Part shown: piece after piece, positions 1 through 9,127 of the stretch | How positions within the stretch are numbered: position 1 is the stretch's first letter | Layout: every line of letters starts with the position of its first letter | Assembly (NCBI GenBank): GCA_030446765.1 | Contig: JAUJMR010000013.1 | Span: forward strand, 1 to 32,112 | DNA from: Chloroflexia bacterium | Lineage (GTDB): Bacteria; Chloroflexota; Chloroflexia; Thermobaculales; Thermobaculaceae | DNA length: 32,112 nucleotides | Direction: 5' to 3' | Made by a program: the position numbers and the translations under genes | The notes under the pieces: generated by a model | Database searches by the model: none | Told to the model about the DNA's origin: nothing | Seen by the model: the letters and a program-made list of their open reading frames with translations, nothing else

Positions 1-25
1 GTATCGTTTCCTTTTGGAGGTGAGT

Positions 26-981
26 ATGGCAGAGGCGCCCGCGCCGGTTATAGAGGAGTTCCTGAGCTACTGCCTGGTGGAGGAGGGGCTCGCGCCGTTG
101 AGCGTGCGCACCTACCGGCAGGTGCTGTGCAGCTCGGCAGCGTGGAGTAGAGGCGCGAGATGGCGTCGGCTTCCGGCCGGAAGCCTCTCACGACAACTCG
201 TGAAGGTGGCAACGCTACCTCGTCGCCGAGCGAAACCTCGACGATGCTACGTACACCAAGTATGTCTCCGCACTTCGGTCGTTCCTGGCCTACCTGCACG
301 AGGAGGGAGCCAACGCGCGACGACGCGAAGTTGCCCAAGGCTCACCTCGATCTGTCCTCCGTCAAGGCACTCTCCCCGGCTGCTGCGAGCGCCAGACCCT
401 TCAACGCCTGGGGCCGACGGGACTGGGCACTCCTCGCGCTGCTGTACTGCTCCGGCATGCGCGTGGGTGAGGTGTGCGCGCTTGACCGGGGACAGTTGCC
501 GCTCGATGCTCGTGCAGGCAGCCGGTGCTCGAGCTGCCTATCGTGGGCAAGGGACGCAAGCCACGGGTGGTGTACGTGGACAGCCTGGCGCAGGAACTCC
601 TCCGTGAGTACCTCCGCCACCGCAAGGACGATCTGCCCGCGCTCTTCCCGCCCGTACAAGGGGCCGGACGGCGGGGCAGGCTCACCGCCCGCGCAATCCA
701 GGGCGCTCCGGCGTTACTCCCGCGCCGCGGGGCTGCTCGCGTCGCCCACACGACCCCACGCTACGTCACACCTTCGCCGTCCACAAGCTGCAGGCAGGCG
801 CGGACACGCGCATCGTGCAGGCGTTCCTCGGGCACCCAAGTCTCGCCACCACCAGCGCCACACGCGCATCACGGACGCATACCTCCGCGAGAGTTGGCGC
901 CGAGCGCACGCATACGCCCGCCCTTCCATAAACCCCCCTCAGCCGCCTGACTATCCTATCGACGTGCCCGTACTGAGGTAA
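26..981 (+). pseudogene. Tyrosine recombinase (XerC/D-like), frameshifted
   Basis: The start is the ATG at 26, eight bases after a GGAGG ribosome binding site (16-20). The N-terminal SAM-like core-binding domain reads EEFLSYCLVEEGLAPLSVRT, then frameshifts scatter the rest over three frames. Recognisable pieces are YTKYVSALRSFLAYLHEEG near 250-310, the first catalytic Arg region CSGMRVGEVCALD near 450-485, ELPIVGKGRKPRVVYVDSLA near 527-585, and [10 protein letters not shown] followed by [10 protein letters not shown] near 765-850. In the C-terminal frame the nucleophile position reads His (CAC at 859-861, context QRHTRIT) where the family has Tyr, so even a repaired frame would probably be inactive. 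It may be the former integrase of the accessory region; that is inference. The family call is firm. Confidence 0.85.
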
Positions 982-1113
982 TGGTATTGAGGAAGTATGT
1001 GCCGCACCCCAGTGGCTGTACTCCGTCGAGGCAATTCACGACCTGGCAGAGTTGACGGCTGCGTGAGTTCAACCACATCCCCTCACCTTGCCTCCGCCTG
1101 ATCTCAACTTCCC

Positions 1114-1136
1114 CGCCTATGGGACAATCATAGGCG
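1114..1136. promoter_or_regulatory. 8-bp perfect inverted repeat between two pseudogenes
   Basis: CGCCTATG (1114-1121) and CATAGGCG (1129-1136) flank a 7-base loop. No T tract follows, so it could be a weak hairpin or an operator for the downstream gene that starts near 1233. Function unknown. Confidence 0.35.
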
Positions 1137-1232
1137 CCGGTTGGTTTACGTTGCGCAGGCTTGGTAACATTATTGAGGTGCCCTGGATCTTCTGACAAAC
1201 CTCGATCCTGTTTTGAAAGGCGTCTTGATTCG

Positions 1233-4078
1233 TTGAATAAGCGTATAGTGCTCCTGCTGCCGGTTCTGGTGTTCACGGCCGCTGTAATGGTTGTGGTGTA
1301 TCTGCCTGGCAGTGATGGCCCTTCCTCGCAGACGCCTTCCCCGACGGCAGTAGCTGAGGCGGTGAACCCTGCCGGCACCGCAGGTAAGACAGGTCGTGCT
1401 GTGCTCTCCGTGTCGTCTGCTCCGTCGAAGCCGGTCGCGGCGCCAAGTGCGGCGTCTGGACAGCAGTCACCCTCCTCATCAACTGGTGACGGTGCTACGT
1501 TGCGATTGAACGCGGATGGTACCGTAGCTGGAGTGGCGGTCCAGGGCCGATCCCCGCCTCGCTTGTCGGGCAGCGGTGGCTTCTCGATACGCATGGCGGG
1601 ACACAATCCGAACCTAATCCCGAACCCCGGCTTCGAGGCCGACGTGGATGGCGACGGCATGCCGGATGGCTGGAGCATCGATTCTCAAGGAGACGACCCC
1701 GACTTTGGACGCGACCACCGCGCACTCTGGCAGGCGCTCCTTCGTTGTATAACCACCGCCACCTCCCGCAGCTTCACTACTGTCATCCCCAGTGAGGCCG
1801 TTCACGAACTACACTTTCTCTGCGTGGTTCAAGACCGAGAATCTTCTTCCTACTTCGCCAACCGTGGGTAGGCGCTGTATGCGTCAAGGTCCAGCAACTC
1901 TCCTCCACCGGCGTTGTCAGTGCCCACACGGCATACGGCTACACGAACACGGCGGATTGGAACCGGCAGTTCGTCGGCTTTCGCACGATTGGGACGACCA
2001 GGCACGTGCGGATCAGCGGCTACATCGAGGCGGCTCTGGTACTGCCTGGATAGACGATGCGTATCTCGGGGAGTTGCTCAGCCGTACGCCTATTCCCGTA
2101 CGCGGCACTGTCTCCCCGCGGCGCCGAGGGCAGCGAGCCAAATCCAGAAACCACCTGCTGCCGGGCGAGGAGCTAGCATTCAAGGCCAAATATACTCCCG
2201 GCAAGGACCATATCCGGATAGACGGTGCTATCGAGGACACAGCTTCGGAGAACTCGCCGAGGTCAGACAAGGCGTTGCGGGTGACGTATACTCTGCCGGT
2301 CAACGCTGTTGGCTGGCAGTGGGGCGACTACGCTCGCCGGTCGCGAACGATATCGGGCGGGACGTACCTTTATAACACGATCAGCTGGCAGCAGACCTCT
2401 AGGTATCCCTTCAGCACCATCTACGACGATCGCTCCTCCCTCAGCATAGGAGTGCCGCTCAATCAGCCTCGCTTCTTCACGACGCGCTACACGACCGGTG
2501 GGGCTTTCGATAACGTTCGACCTGGTATCGAGGGCGGCCACCAAGCTACGATCGAGAGCTACGTTCTCCTTTATCATCTACACCTCGGATCCACGGGGCT
2601 ATCGAGCCGCCACACAAAAATACTATGATATCTACCCCGACTTCTTCCGGCGGCGCACGGATCCCGCGCGAGAGGGCAGGGTTCCCGCGCACGTACGGAT
2701 GGCTACCAAAACGCTGCTGATGATTTCGCCGGCTTGCTGCGATGCTCTCGCTGGGCACGGACCACCAGCAGAAGAATGATACGTCGGGCACCAGGATGGT
2801 ACGCTGGGATAACGAGCGTGATATCTATACTTCCGCCTACAACCACCATTGGGCGTTCTACTACGCAGGTGATTACGGCGGTGGGATACCCGCCTACGAG
2901 GAGGTGATCAGGAGACTTGGGGCCGACGCGCGCATTACGCCCCGCGACGATCCCGAGGAGCGCTTGCGAGGCCTCGGCCGCCCTCGCCTCGACGCGCGTG
3001 ACTTCAACGGGCGCCTCTATTACGAGAGGTACGCCAGGCGGTTCCTCGCGTTCTACGAGAACCTCGACCCCGACATCTCGCCCTCGATGGACTGGGCAGC
3101 CGCCGCGCAGAAGCACCAGGTGCAGCGAGCGATCGACCTTGCCGGTTCCTCAGGCGGCAGGCTCGACGGCATACACCTGGACTCGACCAGTGGGCGCGCG
3201 GTGGCTTTGGTGGATAACTACAATCGCCAGCACTGGGCAGTCACCCGACGTACCCGTTCACGACAGCGGACTTGTGACCAGCGAGGACTCTTCTCGATGT
3301 ACGAGCACGTGAAACGGCTCAAGTCTTATCTGGAAAGCAAGGGGCGATACTCTCTGCCAACTTCAACGCGAACGAGGCCACCTCCGGTGGCTTCTGCATG
3401 GCTGATCTCATCGATTACTTTGGCATAGAACAAGTATCCAGCAAAGGGACAAGTCGGCCCGCCTGGTGAGCGTTGATAGCTTCGCGATGCTCAAACGCAC
3501 CATGGCCAACCAACGCCCTCTTTCGCTCGACGAAAGAATCGGACGACCTCACGCTTGAACAGGTCGAGGACCGAATAGAGCAGAGCCTGTTCTACGGTAT
3601 CTGGGTCGGCGGCCGCGAAGGGGACTGGAACGGGGCGGAAAAACAGGCGATGTACGCAAGGTACACGCCCATCTTTCAGTCGGCGCGGCCGGCCGGCATC
3701 CGGTCACGAACGCGCGCGTTGCTCCAACCGGAACGTGTGGCCGGAGCGCTTCGGCACGGTAGCGCGGAACGACCTGCGCTTCACGGTTCGCAACGAGACG
3801 GACACGCCCCAGAACTATACGCTCACTGCGGATCTCAACTGACGGTGTCGGACGGCACTCGGAGTGCGCGCGACCGAAGAGCTGAGCGGCAGCACCCTTC
3901 CGGTGACACTCAACGGCGAGGAACCCAGGCAATGATTTCCGCGAGCATTCCTGCTGTGAGCACGCGGGTGATCTCGCTCGACGTGGAACCCACGGATCTC
4001 GCCTTCCGTGAATGCTCGCTCTCAGATCTTCCCCGACCACGACACTCGCCACTCTGGATTGTGTACTCCCGCTCGTAG
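1233..4078 (+). pseudogene. Secreted carbohydrate-active-like protein, multiply frameshifted
   Basis: A TTG at 1233, preceded by GAAAGG, starts NKRIVLLLPVLVFTAAVM, a signal peptide or membrane anchor. A low-complexity Ser/Pro/Ala linker follows. Next is a carbohydrate-binding-like beta-sandwich (LIPNPGFEADVDGDGMPDGW near 1612-1670; YTFSAWFKTENL and AWIDDAYLGE near 1810-2075, in different frames). A second beta-rich region (about 2170-2580) and a probable TIM-barrel region (DMLSLGTDHQQKND near 2740, LDGIHLDSTSG near 3160, LFYGIWVGGREGDWNG near 3590) come after. A C-terminal beta-sandwich (FTVRNETDTPQNYTLTADL, near 3782) ends it. Several frameshifts break it. The layout resembles large bacterial glycoside hydrolases, but I cannot assign a GH family. 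Confidence 0.6.
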
Positions 4079-4500
4079 GTAGCTTCCGGCGATCGCGGCG
4101 TGCAGGCGAATGTTGGGCGTGCGGGGTGCAGCCTCCCAGGAAGCCGCGTGGACGTGGGTGCCTTCGTGGTGGTGCGGTAGTCGGCCAACACAGCACATGC
4201 GTTGTCGGTGATTTTCAAGAAGCGCGCCAGTTGCGACCGTGACCATTCCTTATCCCGATTGTTGTTGTCCGCGAACATGTCAGTCTAATTGTGCAGTGAC
4301 TCGGTCAGTGGCTGTTTGAACGCTCACTTCCCGCGGGTGGTTCAGTCCTGGCTTGTATGGTGCTTGGGGCTGTCGCCGTCGTCCCCAGTGGTCGTGCCTG
4401 GTGCGGGTTCGAGGGCCACGGCTTTAGAGGGATTGGGTCGTGCAGGGTCGAGCCTTCCGCGCGCCTGCAGCTGGTGCTTGTGGCGGAGCCTCCCCCGTAG

Positions 4501-4840
4501 CTATCTGCCCCCCTGATGGTACACGGCCAGGCTACCGTCTAACCGTTCGTGTATCTCGACTCTAGCCCTTGCATAGCTACGCCCTCTCCTGGGACCAGGC
4601 AAGACCTGTATCCGGTGCCTTCCCTCTCTCCCCCTCACGGTGTTATCCACACCGACGGTGCGCTCGTACTTGAAGCAGAATACCTGCTCGGGCTTGATCT
4701 GAGCAGGCAAGAGTCGGTGGGCATCTTCCTGCTTGGGCGGCTCCGACGGCGAAGCGACGGTTATAGTCGGGTAGATAAGCCTCCAGCGCCTGATTGGCTG
4801 CTTCGGATAGTGGCGACGCTGGCCAGTCTCAACTCCGGAG
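4501..4840 (-). pseudogene. ISNCY-type transposase, C-terminal part (interrupted)
   Basis: This is the continuation of the transposase whose first part lies at 7181-7970. On the minus strand it gives ELRLASVATI, YLPDYNRRFAV, KPEQVFCFKYERTVGVDNTV and ARVEIHERLDGSLAVYHQG, the typical C-terminal segment of this integrase-core family. It has frameshifts near 4640 and 4740. Joining 7181 to 4840 across the IS21 restores the reading DRLSELRLA, which confirms that the two parts were one gene. Confidence 0.75.
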
Positions 4841-4922
4841 TGTAAGCGCCGGAAAGCAAGTGGTACAGGGTGCCGGGATAAAACTGATACAGCTAGGCCG
4901 ATGCCTCCTGTGTCGTCGTGGC

Positions 4923-5664
4923 TCAGTTGCCTTCCGCGGGTCCTCCACGACGGACCCTTGAGGTAGAACACTTCGCCGTGGTGCATGAGCCTGTCCACCA
5001 GGGCGGCCGCCAAGGAGACATCCTGCACCACCCTCCCCAATCGGTCAGGCTCTTGTTGCTCGTGATGATCGTCGGCCGCCGCTCGTAGCGTCCCGCGATC
5101 ACCTCGTAGAGCGCCGGGCCGAACGAGTCTTCCGTCGGCAGATACCCGAGCTCGTCGAGCACCAGCGTCGCATGAGCAGAGGTGCGAGCGGCCTCTGCCT
5201 CCCCCTTGCCGTGTTGACCCTCCCGAGCTGGCCGCCAGCGCCTGGGCGGTGACGAAGCGGGCGGTGTAGCCGAGCTGCACCTGCTTGGTGGCCACGCAGA
5301 CGGCGAGCATCGTCTTGCCGAGGCCCGGTGGTCGATGAGCGTGAGCACCTCGCCTGCTCGACGAAGCTCGGGGTCGAGGTAGCGCAGCACCACCTGGCGC
5401 TTGAGGTCGGGCCTGAACCGAAGTCGAACTGCTCGATGGTCGCGGCGAACGGGAAGGTCGCATCCCTGAGCCTGCGGGCAGTTGCTGCCGCAGTCCGTGC
5501 CGCCAACTCTTCTTCCAGCAGCTGCAAGAAGTCGGCGTGGCCAAGCTCATCGGCGGCGGCACGATCGAGCCACTGCGGCAGCACCTCTGCTGCCTGATCG
5601 AGGTGCGCTGCGCGAGCATAGTGTCGAGACCCGAGCTCATCTCGCCACCTCGAGCGCCACGTCG
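4923..5664 (-). pseudogene. istB: IS21 helper ATPase IstB, frameshifted
   Basis: IstB is the AAA+ regulator of IS21 transposition. On the minus strand the N-terminal helical part reads FLQLLEEELAARTA and RLRDATFPFAATIEQFDFG. It is followed by VVLRYLDPE, a Walker A (GLGKTMLAVCVATKQVQLGY), the Walker B region LVLDELGYLPTEDSFGPALY, the segment RYERRPTIITSNKSLTDWG, and VDRLMHHGEVFYLKGPSWR at the end. These blocks lie in different frames, so the gene is broken, but every family landmark is present. The start is uncertain by a few dozen bases. Confidence 0.8.
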
Positions 5665-7094
5665 ACGTGGACCCATGCCTCGTATGCGGCGAGCTGCCGG
5701 TCGACCTCGTCCTGAGCGGGGGATGCCGGGCACCACCAGAGTGGACGCCGGTGCGGGCCGCCGGGCGATGAGCCCGGTAGTAGCGAGCGCGTCGGCACCG
5801 TAGGATCCGGCGTCGTCTGAGCGCCATCGCGGCGAGCAGGTCGGCGGCACCGTGCCGCTCGTAGAGAGTCCAGACACCGAGCATCTCCTCGCCCAGCCGG
5901 TCGCGCCGCTCGCGCGACAACTCCGAGAGGTACGCCGGGGCCCGGCCACCCAGACCCAGGAGCATCTCCCGGTACAGCATCGCCCGAGCACGCGGCTTGC
6001 GCCCCAGCACGGGCTCAAAGTGCGCGCCTTGACCACCTGCTTCGGGCGCCGTCGGGGCATCGTGGGTGGTCGGCCACGCACACGGTATCTCGCCAGATGC
6101 GGACTCGGTCGGCGCAGCCGGACCGTCACCGGAGCGCCGACGTGCTCTACAGGTACCGGACCCAGAGGGTGCCCCGCGGTTGCCCGCGACCGCCACCAGC
6201 GCCTCCGGCGATACATGCCGGCTCTCCAGCAGTCCGTAGTCCCCGGCCGTCAGGCAGCACGCCACCCTTCGCCACTTCCTCGGTCAGGCGCTCGATGGGA
6301 GGCACTCCGGTCGCAGAGGGAGGGGCGGGCGTTGGCGTACCCGAGCAGACGCGCGTCTGCTCTGGTGAGGTCCGCGTCGTCGGTGAAGGAGCGGCCTGGA
6401 GATTCCCCTTCACCCACTTGACGAGTGACTCGACCGAGCCTTTCTGGTTCCGCGCCGGGGTCGCACGCCTGCGGGTGCAAGCCGAACTCCCCGGACATCT
6501 GCAGCGCCGGCGTCCACACCGGTTTGCCTCGCGCCATCTCTGCCGCTGGTCACCGTCGTCTGTCACCCACGGGACCAGTCAAGGGCAACAAAGCAGCCAA
6601 CGAGCCCGCGTAGCAGCGTCTCTGGCGAGGTCGGCGGTCGACCCAGCGGCTGTGCCAGCAGGCACAGGAAGTAGCGCCTCGAGCAAGCTGGTGCGTGAAG
6701 GGGAAGGATCTCACCTCGCCCCAGTCCACCTGCAGGTACTCCCCAGGCAACCCCTCGAAACGCATCGGCACGTCGGCGCTCGCTTGTTGTTGCTGTTCTC
6801 TGCGCATTCGGCGGACGCGCTCGCCGAAGTGGCTGCGGCTGCCGGTGTAGGGCTCGTCGGGGTCGCCTCTCGCCAGCTCCAGCATCCGCACCACCGATAA
6901 CCCCTCCCGGAGCCACTCCTGGATCTGTGGCCTCCAGGGATCGAGACCCGACCGGCGGTGGCGAGGCGCTGGCTCCCGATCCACCGGCTCCTTGAGCACC
7001 TTCGCGATCGTCGTGGGACTGCGCCAAGCTCCTGGGCGATCCGGCGTATGCTCTTGCCGCGCTTAGACAATAGGTGTACCGTACTGCGCTCCAT
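5665..7094 (-). pseudogene. istA: IS21 transposase IstA, frameshifted
   Basis: The gene starts at the ATG at 7094 on the minus strand (MERSTVHLLSKRGKSIRRIA), after a GGAAGG site. An N-terminal HTH is followed by a core with PGEYLQVDWGEVRSFPF near 6700, whose Asp begins the DDE catalytic core. FNAEFGLHPQACDPG-like sequence (EFGLHPQACDPG) near 6480 and LVKWVKGNL near 6400 continue it. The C-terminal part near 5700-6200 runs through several frames (for example RARAMLYREMLLGLGGRAPAYLSE in short pieces). At least five frame changes make it inactive. The boundary with istB is approximate. Confidence 0.75.
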
Positions 7095-7180
7095 CGTCGT
7101 AACATCCTTCCCCCCAGTCACTCGACTGAGGTTGTACTACGACATCGGCAGCGTGTACCACTTCTACACCGGATCTTACA

Positions 7181-7970
7181 CCGAGAGCCGGTCCTGGAAC
7201 GTGCCGAACAGCCGCTCCATCCTGCCCTTTGCCTGTGGGCTGTAGGCTGCTATCGACCCTATCTCGAGTTCGTGCTTAGCATGTGACCAGTGCGTGGAGC
7301 GAGCCCACCCGCGTGTTCCCCCACCGTCGGCCGCTCTCTGGGCAGCCTGCGGAAGATGCCGTGCCGGTCATGGTACACCGCAAGCGGTAACCTGTGGTGA
7401 GGACCACCTGCTGCACCAGCAGCAGCTTCGGCGGCGTCCTCCTGCTCTCGGAACCGTGCGGCGGCACCTCTCCGGTGGCATCGTCCATTGCTGCCACGAG
7501 TGTCAGTGTCGGCCCTCTCTTCCAACCAGTCATGAGGACTGGCGTCCAACTGCAGCAGCATCCCGCTTTGAGCCATCCTCTTCCTGCGACTCCGGTGCCT
7601 CGACGATCTGCGCTTTCTGGGGCTCTTGATGCCCGGATCGAGCAGGACGCCTTACAATGGACCAGGAGATGCTCAACTCTTCCTCTTCTGACTTCTCCGT
7701 CAGATGCGTGGTTGAACCCTTGTACTTGCCCAGTGCCAGCTCCAGCACCCGATGCTTGAGCTCAGATGCGGTGGTGTGAATAGGCGCTCTACCACTGTTG
7801 CCGTGGGGCAGGCACGACGCCCCGTCTGTCTATCGCCAGTAGCACATGTCTCTCGAGACGCCCAGCACCTCGGCCGATTGGGGTGTGATCTGCCCGCCGT
7901 TGGCCTGGTTGAGTACGTGTGCCCCTCTGTGCCTTGGGGTTCAATGCCACTGTCTCCCGTACGAGCACAC
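7181..7970 (-). pseudogene. ISNCY-type transposase, N-terminal part (interrupted)
   Basis: Read on the minus strand, the gene begins near 7970 with an HTH region (GGQITPQSAEVLGVSRDM) and continues with LPHGNSGRAPIHTTASELKH and VLELALGKYKG. Then comes the catalytic integrase core: GMLLQLDASPHDWLEERG contains the first Asp, LAVYHDRHGIFRR the second, and IAAYSPQAKGRMERLFGTF the Glu region. The reading breaks at 7180 in the middle of the motif DRLSELRLA, exactly where the IS21 end begins, and resumes at 4840. Several additional frameshifts are present, so the gene was decaying independently of the insertion or after it. Confidence 0.75.
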
Positions 7971-8004
7971 TGACATCTTCACTGAACAGTTACACCTTCT
8001 GACA

Positions 8005-8282
8005 GAATCATAGAAGTATGAGTCCCATCAAGCCGTATGCCTGAGGGGCATACAAGACGATGAAAATCAGTGGCACAATTCGCTCAAGTGGCGGGTGTCG
8101 TCGAGGTCTCACACCATTCGGTGCTAGGAAGCCCGACCGTCAAGCTGACCCAGGGCGTGCCCAGGATGACAAGATTGTAGCCGCTGCCGTGGCAGCGAGC
8201 ACGTGTAGGAAAGCTGTAAGCGTCACACGCCCGAGGCATCCGCCACTGTCTCTCGGTTCCGCTGGCAAGGAGGAGGTGAGCG
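8005..8282 (+). other. 5' non-coding end of an IS110 element
   Basis: The 278 bases between the outer ISNCY end and the IS110 transposase start hold no gene. A hairpin GTATGCC/GGCATAC lies at 8035-8053. In IS110-group elements this left-end stretch encodes the bridge RNA that guides target choice. I cannot identify its loops here, so the RNA is only a possibility. Confidence 0.35.
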
Positions 8283-9111
8283 ATGCAGGTGGTACACGAG
8301 CGATGCTGCGGACTGGACGTCCACAAGAAGGCGGCTGTGGCATGCGTCGTCGATCACGGACGAGAAGGGGAGGGTGCAGAGTCGGTATGCACCTTCCGCA
8401 CCCTCACCTCGGACCTGCTCGCCCCTCGGGGACTGGCTGGAGGGCATGGGCGTGACGCACCTGACGATGGAGTCGACGGGCGTGTACTGGCGGCCGGTGT
8501 TCAACATCCTGGAGGAAGGCCGTGAGGTCACGCTCGTCAACGCCCAGCACATCAGGAAATGACCCGCAGGAAGACCGACGTGAAACTCGGAGTGGATAGC
8601 CGATCTTCTCCAGGCACGGACTGCTGCGGCCAGCTTCATCCCGCCCGCCCCATCCGCACGCTCAGGGAGACGACCCGGTACCGCAAGACGCTGGTCAAGG
8701 GCAGGCGCAGGAGGTCAACCGCTGCACAAGGTGCTGGAGGGGGCCAACATCAAGCTCGGGATGGTGGCGACGGATGTCCTGGGGTGAGCGCCAGACGGAT
8801 GCTGGACGCGATGCTGGGCAGAGAGCAGGACCCTGAAGTGCTCGCGGACCTGGCGCGGGCGAGCCTGGTGAAGCTGCCCGAGCTGCGCCTGGCGCTCGAG
8901 GGGCGGGATCGACACCACCTGCTGCTGATAGAGCAGATCCTGGCACATATCGACTTCATCGACGAGTCGATCGAGCGTGTAGAGCTTGGAGGAGGTAGAT
9001 CGGCGCCTGGTCCCGATGAGGAGGCTGTGGAGCTGCTCCAGACAATACCGGGGGTGAGCGAGGTAGCTGCCGGCGACGATCGTGGCCGAGATCGGCACGG
9101 ACATATCGGTG
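8283..9111 (+). pseudogene. IS110-family transposase, N-terminal part (interrupted)
   Basis: The ATG at 8283 follows a strong GGAGGTGAG site. The DEDD-type RuvC-like domain is recognisable: CGLDVHKKAAVACVVDHG carries the first Asp, GVTHLTMESTGVYWRPVFN the Glu, and VTLVNAQHIRK then RKTDVK the later acidic region. Frameshifts occur near 8420, 8560 and 8700. The middle helical part follows (EGANIKLGMVATDVLGVSAR; DRHHLLLIEQILAHIDFIDE), then LLQTIPGVSEVAA, the start of the Transposase_20 domain. The frame stops at IGTDISV (9088-9111), exactly at the edge of the serine recombinase element. The rest of the gene resumes near 11691. Confidence 0.8.
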
Positions 9112-9127
9112 TCAAGAGAGTACCCTC

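Larger units (their letters stand above)
4841..7180 (-). mobile_element. IS21-family element, 2340 bp, inserted in ISNCY transposase
   Basis: Terminal inverted repeats are plain. The left end starts TGTAAG at 4841, and the right end read on the minus strand starts TGTAAG at 7180. Both continue with CCGG, AAGTGGTACA and TGCCG at the same offsets over about 33 bases. The flanks carry a near-identical short duplication (CCGGAG before 4841, CCGAG after 7180). Inside are istA and istB on the minus strand in the usual order, both frameshifted. The element therefore looks complete in outline but dead. Confidence 0.85.
4278..8004 (-). mobile_element. ISNCY-type insertion sequence, interrupted by IS21
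   Basis: The two ends share a split inverted repeat. The left end (4278-4310) reads TGTCAG, then CAGTGA, then GTCAGTG. The right end, read on the minus strand from 8004 to 7968, shows TGTCAG, CAGTGA and GTCAGTG with the same four-base spacing between the last two blocks. Inside is one minus-strand integrase-core transposase cut in two by the IS21 element at 4841-7180. No target duplication of the outer element is obvious. Removing the IS21 leaves an element of about 1.4 kb. The family label rests on recognising the transposase sequence and is not verified by search. Confidence 0.7.

Noticed and set aside
956-1678. 240-codon minus-strand frame
   Set aside because: It lies opposite the start of the secreted protein, has no motif or ribosome binding site and crosses an intergenic region.
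4501-6216. Long minus-strand frame of 571 codons spanning istA, istB and the ISNCY end
   Set aside because: It passes through an element boundary at 4841 and mixes three proteins in and out of frame. It is a chance fusion, not one gene.
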